From the NCBI RefSeq assembly GCF_003994485.1, contig NZ_RZNJ01000004.1, positions 434,001-498,000 of the forward strand: DNA of 64,000 nucleotides, read 5' to 3'. A program made the translations under genes and the position numbers. The stretch comes from Arsenicitalea aurantiaca. GTDB taxonomy: Bacteria > Pseudomonadota > Alphaproteobacteria > Rhizobiales > Devosiaceae. The notes beneath the pieces are model-generated. The model was not told the DNA's origin and ran no database searches. It worked only from the letters and a program-made list of their open reading frames with translations. Shown piece by piece: positions 58,262 through 64,000 of this stretch (position 1 is its first letter; the number at the start of each line of letters is the position of its first letter).

Positions 58262-60076
58262 TCAGCCGCCCTCGATCTCTTCACGCAGCATTTCGAGCTC
58301 GAGCCATTCGTCCTCGAGCGCGGCAAGCTCGGCCTCGGCCTTCTCCACCGCCTTGCCGGTCTTGGCAAACCCATCGGGATCGCTCGTGTAGAAGGCCGGG
58401 TCGGCAAGCTTTCCGTGGTCGGCGGCGATGCGTGCGCGCAAGGCTTCCATTCGCCCGGGCAGCGTTTCGAGCGCATGCTTCTGCTTGAAGCCGAGCTTGC
58501 GCTTCTGCACGGGCGCCGGGGCCGGCGCGGCTGCTGCGGGTTTCTCGGTCGGGGCGGCTTCGCCGGCCGGGGTCAGGGCGCGCACGCCGAACCCGCGCTG
58601 GGAGACCATGTCCGAATAGCCACCGGCATATTCGGTCCAGGCGCCATCGCCTTCGGCCACGATCACCGAGGTCGCGACCCGGTCGAGGAAGTCGCGGTCA
58701 TGGCTGACGACGATCACCGTGCCCGGATAGTCGGCCAGCATCTCCTCGAGCAGGTCGAGCGTTTCGAGGTCGAGATCGTTGGTGGGCTCGTCGAGCACGA
58801 GGAAGTTCGAGGGCAGCGCCAGCGCCCGCGCCAGCGTCAGCCGTCCGCGCTCCCCGCCCGAAAGCTTGGAAACCGCCGTGCCCGCCTGTTCGGGGGTGAA
58901 CAGGAAATCCTTCATGTAGCCCACGAAATGCTTGGGCTGGCCATTGATGATGAGCGTGTCGGACCCGCCCCCGGTAAGCGCTTCCTTGAGCGTCGTATTG
59001 GGGGCAAGGCTTGCGCGCCGCTGGTCCAGCGTCGCAAGCTCGAGATTGGAGCCGAGCCGGATGCGCCCCGCATCGGGGGTCAGTGCGCCCGTCAGCATCG
59101 AGATCAGCGTCGTCTTGCCCGCACCATTGGGGCCGACGATGCCCACCCGGTCGCCGCGCATGATCCGGGTCGAAAACCCTGAAACGATGGGGCGCGCCCC
59201 GAAGCTCTTGGAAATCTCCTCGGCCTCGACGACGAGCGCGCCCGAAGTGCCGCCCTCCGAGACCGTCATCTTGACGCTGCCCACCGCCCGTCGCTGTTCG
59301 CGGCGCTCCTGGCGCAGGCCCGCGAGGCGCTCGAGCCGGCCCACATTGCGCTTGCGGCGCGCGGTCACGCCATAGCGGATCCAGTGCTCCTCGCGCACGA
59401 TCTGGCGGTCGAGCTTGTGCCGGTCACGCTCTTCCTCCTCGAGCACCGCGTCGCGCCAGGCCTCGAACCCGGAAAACCCCTGGTTGAGCCGGCGCGTGAC
59501 GCCGCGGTCGAGCCAGACGGTGGCCCGCGTCAGCTGCGAGAGGAAGCGCCGGTCGTGGCTGATGATGACGAGGGCGGACCGCAGCGCGCGAAGCTCGGCC
59601 TCGAGCCATTCGATGACGGGCAGGTCGAGATGGTTGGTGGGTTCGTCGAGCAGCAGAATGTCGGGCTCGGGCGCAAGCACCCGCGCCAGCGCCGCACGGC
59701 GGGCTTCGCCGCCCGAGAGTTTCATCGGGTCCTCGGTGCCCGTGAGCCCAAGTTCGCTGAGGAGATATTGCGCGCGATAGGCGTCATTGCCCGCCTGCAT
59801 GCCCGCCTCGACATAGTCGAGCGTCGTCGCATGCCCGGACAGATCAGGCTCCTGCGCAAGATAGCGGATGGTGGCGCCGGGCTGCACGAACCGCACCCCG
59901 CCATCGGCCTCGAGCGTGCCTGCCGCGATCTTCAGCAGCGTCGATTTGCCCGACCCGTTGCGTCCCACGAGCGCGATCTTGTCGCCGAGGCTGACCGAAA
60001 GCTCGGCGCCTTCCAGAAGCGGGGTATTGCCAAGGGTGAGTTCTGTGCCCTGCAGGGCGAGGACTGGCGCTGCCAT
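58262..60076 (-). CDS. ABC-F family ATPase (Uup-like)
   Basis: A 604-residue soluble protein with two ABC cassettes and no membrane part. Cassette one has GRNGSGKST, LSGGEARRAALARVLA and ILLLDEPTNHLD; cassette two has GPNGAGKTT, LSGGERGRLTLARALA and LVLDEPTNDLD. An Ala/Pro-rich linker and a C-terminal coiled coil (KAVEKAEAELAALEDEWLELEMLREEI) match Uup. ABC-F proteins act on ribosomes and some bind DNA junctions. ATG 60076 is preferred to a frame 24 residues longer. It ends two bases from the LacI gene. Confidence 0.93.
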   Translation of the reverse strand: MAAPVLALQGTELTLGNTPLLEGAELSVSLGDKIALVGRNGSGKSTLLKIAAGTLEADGGVRFVQPGATIRYLAQEPDLSGHATTLDYVEAGMQAGNDAYRAQYLLSELGLTGTEDPMKLSGGEARRAALARVLAPEPDILLLDEPTNHLDLPVIEWLEAELRALRSALVIISHDRRFLSQLTRATVWLDRGVTRRLNQGFSGFEAWRDAVLEEEERDRHKLDRQIVREEHWIRYGVTARRKRNVGRLERLAGLRQERREQRRAVGSVKMTVSEGGTSGALVVEAEEISKSFGARPIVSGFSTRIMRGDRVGIVGPNGAGKTTLISMLTGALTPDAGRIRLGSNLELATLDQRRASLAPNTTLKEALTGGGSDTLIINGQPKHFVGYMKDFLFTPEQAGTAVSKLSGGERGRLTLARALALPSNFLVLDEPTNDLDLETLDLLEEMLADYPGTVIVVSHDRDFLDRVATSVIVAEGDGAWTEYAGGYSDMVSQRGFGVRALTPAGEAAPTEKPAAAAPAPAPVQKRKLGFKQKHALETLPGRMEALRARIAADHGKLADPAFYTSDPDGFAKTGKAVEKAEAELAALEDEWLELEMLREEIEGG

Positions 60077-60167
60077 GAAGGTCCGGATCAAGAATGCACG
60101 GGGGTCGGGGTTCGGGCCGCATAGAGCACGCCCGGGCCCGTGGATCAATGCGCCGGGCGCTTGATGC

Positions 60168-60638
60168 TCAGTTGGGGCGGATTCCCTCGAGCTCCAGCCC
60201 CTCGAGTGCGAGGCCGAGCCGGGCGCGCATTTCGCGCCGCTTGTCGGAAAGATCGGCGATCGTGTAGCTGTCGAGCACGCTGAAAAACGCGCCCAGCGCC
60301 TCGCGCAGGGCGGCGTTCAAATCACAGCCCATTACCAGCGGACAGGTCACGTCCCCGTCCTCGAAGCATTCGGCGAGCGCGAAATTTTCCTCGGTCAGCT
60401 TGATCGTGTCCAGAAGCGTGATCTCGGATGCGGGGCGCCCGAGCCGGATGCCGCCATTGCGCCCGCGCACGGTCTCGAGCAGCCCGTTCTCGACCAGCGG
60501 CTTGATGAGCTTGAACAAGAACAGTTCGGAAATGCCATGGGCCCGGGCGATGTCGGCGACACGGCTCAGGCCCGGTGCGTTGACCGCACAATACATCAGC
60601 GTGCGGATGGCGTAGCTCGACTGCTTGGTCAAACGCAT
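60168..60638 (-). CDS. rirA: Iron-responsive Rrf2-family regulator RirA
   Basis: A 156-residue Rrf2 regulator close to the rhizobial iron regulator RirA. The N-terminal HTH reads MRLTKQSSYAIRTLMYCAVN; SELFLFKLIKPLVENGLLETVRGRNGGIRLGR is the wing. Three Cys, in AECFEDGDVTCPLVMGC, match the [4Fe-4S] ligands of RirA. With the cluster it represses iron uptake. No iron-uptake genes are adjacent, so it acts in trans. Confidence 0.92.
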   Translation of the reverse strand: MRLTKQSSYAIRTLMYCAVNAPGLSRVADIARAHGISELFLFKLIKPLVENGLLETVRGRNGGIRLGRPASEITLLDTIKLTEENFALAECFEDGDVTCPLVMGCDLNAALREALGAFFSVLDSYTIADLSDKRREMRARLGLALEGLELEGIRPN

Positions 60639-60730
60639 CGGTTGGCGTCTCCGGGAAAGGTATGTGCCCTAAGTAGCGGTTCGTTCCGCTGGTCTCAAGG
60701 GGTACACGGCCTTTCCCGGCTCTGCTCGCT

Positions 60731-62029
60731 CTATTGTGCGCGCGAGACGCGCACGATGGTGGAGCTCCCCTCATTGGGGTTCTCGGTCAGGGCATAGACC
60801 GCCCCGTCGGGACCCACGCGCACGTCGCGGACGCGGGCCTCGAGCGGCACGCGCTCTTCGGAGACGACGCGGTCGTCCTCGACATGGATGACGACGATGC
60901 CGGTCGAAACCAGCCCGCCCACGAGGAACGCGCCCTCCCATTCGGGGAATTCATCGCCCTCGTAATAGGCCATGCCCGAAGGCGCGATCACCGGATCCCA
61001 GTAATAGACCGGCTGCTCGGTCTCGGCCGAGCGGGTGATGCCTTCACCGACCGGGTCGCCGCTATATTCGATGCCATAGGTCACCTCCGGCCAGCCGTAA
61101 TTGATGCCCGGCTGGGGCTGGTTGAGCTCGTCCCCGCCGCGCGGGCCGTGCTCGACGATCCAGAGGCGGTTCTCGCCATCGAGGGTCGCGGCCTGCACGT
61201 TGCGGTGCCCGAGGCTCCAGATCTCGGGCAGCGCGCCCTCGACCTCGACGAATGGATTGTCGGAGATGGCGGCACCCGTCTCGTCGATGCGGAACACCTT
61301 GCCGAGCCCGCTTTCGAGTTCCTGGGCCTGCACGCGCGGCTCGGGGTCGGACCGTTCGCCGACGGTGACGAAGAGTTCACCCTCATCGTTGAAGACGAGC
61401 CGCGAGCCGAAATGGAGGTTCCCGTCATAGCTCGGGGTCTGTCGGAAGATGACCTCGACATCCTCGAGCGTGCCGCCGCCATCCTCATCGAGCACCAGCG
61501 TCGCGCGGCCGACGCTCGTGCCATTGCCGTCTTCACGCGGCTCGGCGAACGAGAAGAAGATCCGGTTCGAGCTTTCGAAATCGGGCGCGAGCGCCAGGTC
61601 GAGAAGCCCGCCCTGGCCCTGGGCGTGCACATCGGGCAGTCCGGTGATCTCAGGGCCCACATTGCCCTCGGTGTCGACCACATGCATGACGCCGGCCTTG
61701 GCGTTCACCAGCACCCGCCCATCGGGCAGGAATTCCATGGCCCAGGCATGCGGCAGGCCTTCGGCGAAGACTTCGGTTGCCGTTTCGGGCATGTCCGCGG
61801 GCTGGGGTGCGCGCGTCTGCTCCTCGAACGCCGGCTCCTGCTCGGGGGCGTTGGGCGGATTGGTTTCGACCGGCGCGCCGCCGGCGGCCTCGCCGCCCTC
61901 GGCGGGCGGAACCCCCTCCACTTCCTGGGCGGGGGTCGTTTCGTTCATCTGGTCCTGCGCCAGCACGGGTGCGGCAAGCAGGCTCGCTGTCAGCATGGTG
62001 CTGACGAGGAGTGTCGAAGTGCGAAGCAT
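60731..62029 (-). CDS. PQQ-dependent soluble aldose sugar dehydrogenase-like protein, secreted
   Basis: A 432-residue periplasmic six-blade propeller. The signal peptide is MLRTSTLLVSTMLTASLLAAPVLA. The catalytic and PQQ region includes GLLDLALAPDF, DGNLHFGSRLVF, WSLGHRNVQAATLD, WIVEHGPRGGDELN and PGINYGWPEVTYG, as in YliI/Asd and GdhB. It oxidises aldoses in the periplasm. Between the signal peptide and the propeller lies a 60-residue Pro/Glu-rich linker that most relatives lack. The ATG at 62029 follows GGAGA; the ATG 12 bases upstream is possible. Confidence 0.92.
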   Translation of the reverse strand: MLRTSTLLVSTMLTASLLAAPVLAQDQMNETTPAQEVEGVPPAEGGEAAGGAPVETNPPNAPEQEPAFEEQTRAPQPADMPETATEVFAEGLPHAWAMEFLPDGRVLVNAKAGVMHVVDTEGNVGPEITGLPDVHAQGQGGLLDLALAPDFESSNRIFFSFAEPREDGNGTSVGRATLVLDEDGGGTLEDVEVIFRQTPSYDGNLHFGSRLVFNDEGELFVTVGERSDPEPRVQAQELESGLGKVFRIDETGAAISDNPFVEVEGALPEIWSLGHRNVQAATLDGENRLWIVEHGPRGGDELNQPQPGINYGWPEVTYGIEYSGDPVGEGITRSAETEQPVYYWDPVIAPSGMAYYEGDEFPEWEGAFLVGGLVSTGIVVIHVEDDRVVSEERVPLEARVRDVRVGPDGAVYALTENPNEGSSTIVRVSRAQ

Positions 62030-62160
62030 GTTGGTCTCCATGATGGGCCCGCGCCGGTTGGTCCCGGCGTCGGGCGGTTCATGGAGCATTAAGCCCCGGT
62101 CCTCGGGGGCGTTGCGAAAAGGCGGATCAAAAAACCTTTATCGCGACACCCCGTCGCCCC

Positions 62161-63567
62161 TCAGAGCCGGTAGGCGCGCTTGGCGAGCCCATAGGCGAGC
62201 TCGGGGGCAAGCGCGAACGCCTCGTCCTCGCGCAGCCTGTGCTCGACGACGAGCCGGGCGAGGAACGCGCAATCGATCCGGCGCGCTACGTCATGCCGGG
62301 CCGGGATCGAGGGGAAGGCGCGCGTGTCGTCGTTGAACCCCACCGTATTGTAAAAGCCCGCCGTCTCGGTCGCCATCTCGCGGAAGCGCCGCATCCCCTC
62401 GGGGCTGTCATGGAACCACCAGGGCGGGCCGAGCCGCAATGCCGGATAGACCCCGGCGAGCGGCGCGAGTTCGCGCGCATAGCTCGTTTCGTCGAGCGTG
62501 AAGGCGATGACCGTGAGCCCGGGCTCGCACCCGACCGCGTCGAGCAGCGGCTTCAGCGCCGCGACATAGTCGGTGCGCGTGGGGATATCGAAGCCCTTGT
62601 CCCGCCCGAAGGCCTTGGTCATCGGGTCCGAATGATTGCGCCAGGCGCCCGGGTGGATCTGGAGGACCAGCCCGTCATCAAGGCTCATCTTCGCCATTTC
62701 GGTCAGCATCTGCGCGCGAAAGAGCGCCCGCTCGCCCGGCTCGGCGCGCCCGGTGCGCACGCGCTCAAAGAGCGCCTCAGCCTCCGCGGGCCCAAGATTT
62801 GCCGTTTCGGCCGTCGGATGACCATGGTCGGACGAAGTCGCCCCGAACGTCTTGAAATAGGCCCGGCGCGCCCGGTGGGCATCCAGATAGCCCTGCCAGC
62901 GCCCCGTATCTTCGCCTGTGATCTCCGCCAGACGGTCGAGATTGCCCGCAAAGCCCTCGAAATCGGGGTCGACCACCGCATCGGGCCGATAGGCGGTGAC
63001 GACGCGCCCGCTCCAGCCGCTCTCGGCGATCATCCTGTGCCAGCGGAGGTCATCGAGCGCCCCGTCGGTCGTTGCGATCACCTCGATGTTGAACCGCTCG
63101 AACAGCGCGCGCGGCTTGAATTCGGGCCGGGCGAGGCAGTCCGCGATGCGGTCGAACTGGTCATCCGCATTTGCCTCGGTGAGCGGCGCGTCGATCCCGA
63201 ACAGGGTCTCGAGCGTGTGGTCGAGCCAGAGCCGGCTCGGCGTCCCGCGAAAGAGGTGGTAATGGCTTGCGAACCGCCGCCAGATGGTGCGTCCGTCGGT
63301 CTCCACCGCGCGTCCGTCGGCGCTCGGCACGCCCAGATCCTCGAGCCGCACGCCCTGGCTGAACAGCATCCGGAAGATGTAGTGGTCGGGCACGATCAGC
63401 AATTGCGCGGGATCGGCGAAGTTCTCGTTCTGCGCATACCAGCGCGGGTCGGTATGCCCGTGCGGGGAGACCAGCGGCAGGTCCCTGATCGTCTGATAAA
63501 GCGCCCGCGCCACCGCGCGCGCCTGCGGCTCGGCATCGAACAGCCGGTCCTCGTGTAGCAAAGCCAT
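62161..63567 (-). CDS. uxaC: Uronate isomerase
   Basis: A 468-residue amidohydrolase-fold isomerase that turns galacturonate/glucuronate into tagaturonate/fructuronate. The metal HxH is in VSPHGHTDPRWYA, the second His lies in LVLQIHPGAWRNH, and WWFHDSPEGMRRF and FYNTVGFNDDTRAF are late signatures. Length matches E. coli UxaC (470). ATG 63567 is the family start; a GTG 21 bases upstream is less likely. Other uronate genes (uxaB, uxuA, kdgK) are not in the window. Confidence 0.95.
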   Translation of the reverse strand: MALLHEDRLFDAEPQARAVARALYQTIRDLPLVSPHGHTDPRWYAQNENFADPAQLLIVPDHYIFRMLFSQGVRLEDLGVPSADGRAVETDGRTIWRRFASHYHLFRGTPSRLWLDHTLETLFGIDAPLTEANADDQFDRIADCLARPEFKPRALFERFNIEVIATTDGALDDLRWHRMIAESGWSGRVVTAYRPDAVVDPDFEGFAGNLDRLAEITGEDTGRWQGYLDAHRARRAYFKTFGATSSDHGHPTAETANLGPAEAEALFERVRTGRAEPGERALFRAQMLTEMAKMSLDDGLVLQIHPGAWRNHSDPMTKAFGRDKGFDIPTRTDYVAALKPLLDAVGCEPGLTVIAFTLDETSYARELAPLAGVYPALRLGPPWWFHDSPEGMRRFREMATETAGFYNTVGFNDDTRAFPSIPARHDVARRIDCAFLARLVVEHRLREDEAFALAPELAYGLAKRAYRL

Positions 63568-63645
63568 GGATTGTCCTGCGCTCCCCACGCATGTTGTATG
63601 GAAGCGATTTCGGCCCCTGCGGCATGCTTTGTCAACCGCCGGCGC

Positions 63646-64000
63646 TCAGTGCACCAGCACCGGCGTCGTGCACCGCACGTCATGGACGATGACGTCGACC
63701 TCGCCGAGCGAAAGCCCGAGCACGTCGAGCACTTCGAGAAGCACCCGGTCCACCTCGCGCCCGAGCGGGGTCAGGAGCCCGATGAGCGTGCTGCGGATCA
63801 GTGAGACCGGCGAGAGCCCGATGCCGAGCCCGAGCGGACGGATGGTTGGGTTGAGCGAACCCAGCAGCGTTGCCGTCAGCGACTGGGTGAAATCGGCCGT
63901 GCGCGCGCTCCGCACCGTCCCGGCCGCGATGTCGGCCGAACTGAACACGAGGGGCGCCGGGGTGCCATTGCCCACCCTTGCCTCGGCCTCCGCCGTTATC
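63646..64000 (-). CDS. TadG-like pilus assembly protein (C-terminal part, truncated by window edge)
   Basis: The open frame continues past the right edge; about 118 codons are present. The visible C-terminus (GLGIGLSPVSLIRSTLIGLLTPLGREVDRVLLEVLDVLGLSLGEVDVIVHDVRCTTPVLV, shown in part) fits the TadG/DUF2134 family of Tad pilus membrane proteins, which end with a DxxVxxxxC pattern and a hydrophobic close. The assignment rests on the tail only and could be another periplasmic protein. Confidence 0.5.
   Translation of the reverse strand, partial: ITAEAEARVGNGTPAPLVFSSADIAAGTVRSARTADFTQSLTATLLGSLNPTIRPLGLGIGLSPVSLIRSTLIGLLTPLGREVDRVLLEVLDVLGLSLGEVDVIVHDVRCTTPVLVH

Overview
The window looks like one chromosomal segment of a high-GC alphaproteobacterium of the Hyphomicrobiales (Rhizobiales). 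The best guess at family level is Devosiaceae (Devosia/Pelagibacterium-like), with low confidence. Evidence for the order is the ChvG/ChvI system next to a short HPr kinase, EIIA-Man and HPr, plus pckA; a RirA-type iron regulator; a class II AroA; AddAB instead of RecBCD; a TIGR02300-type acidic protein; and rhizobial-type rhamnose genes (RhaI, bifunctional RhaD, DeoR-type RhaR, RhaK). Genes are dense on both strands. I see no insertion sequence, phage, integrase, CRISPR array or rRNA operon.

Layout. 1-3 kb: the 5' end of a family-5 ABC solute-binding protein, a small secreted protein, an aldo/keto reductase and a galactose/arabinose-type 1-dehydrogenase. 3-9 kb: a minus-strand regulatory block (ChvI, ChvG, HprK, EIIA, HPr) divergent from pckA; it joins envelope-stress sensing to a PTS phospho-relay and gluconeogenesis. 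9-14.7 kb: a SleB-type hydrolase, a HAD phosphatase, and a zinc-uptake locus (zur-znuB-znuC divergent from znuA) with a clear Zur-box-like palindrome and very His-rich proteins. 14.8-20 kb: ahcY with its own promoter and a perfect palindrome, an SDR, an AKR, a DUF1275 membrane protein and Rnk.

20-29 kb: tRNA-Ala(GGC), the TIGR02300 protein, a CUT2 sugar ABC transporter (rbsBAC type), then aroA-cmk-rpsA. 29-47.5 kb is a long housekeeping run: GNAT, sppA, ihfB, lapA-like, trpF, trpB, a DUF1127 mini-gene, trpA, accD and folC on the plus strand; trxA, addA, addB, murU-like, tsaE and a degenerate PAS histidine-kinase-like protein on the minus strand, with addA-addB-murU-tsaE-kinase tightly overlapping.

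47.8-64 kb is more accessory: a VOC protein, glycerate 2-kinase, a DUF1045 2H-phosphoesterase, two mini-proteins, the rhamnose locus (rhaI, rhaD divergent from rhaR, rhaK), a LacI regulator, an ABC-F ATPase, RirA, a PQQ-type soluble aldose dehydrogenase, uronate isomerase UxaC, and the 3' end of a TadG-like gene. The theme outside the core genes is sugar and sugar-acid catabolism.

I did not find a clearly new multi-gene system. The strongest leads are the conserved-looking sensor kinase that lacks its phospho-acceptor His and N-box Asn, the stand-alone TsaE next to MurU without an AmgK kinase, a DUF1127 mini-gene with a sequestered ribosome binding site inside the trp genes, and helically phased repeats in the rhamnose promoter.
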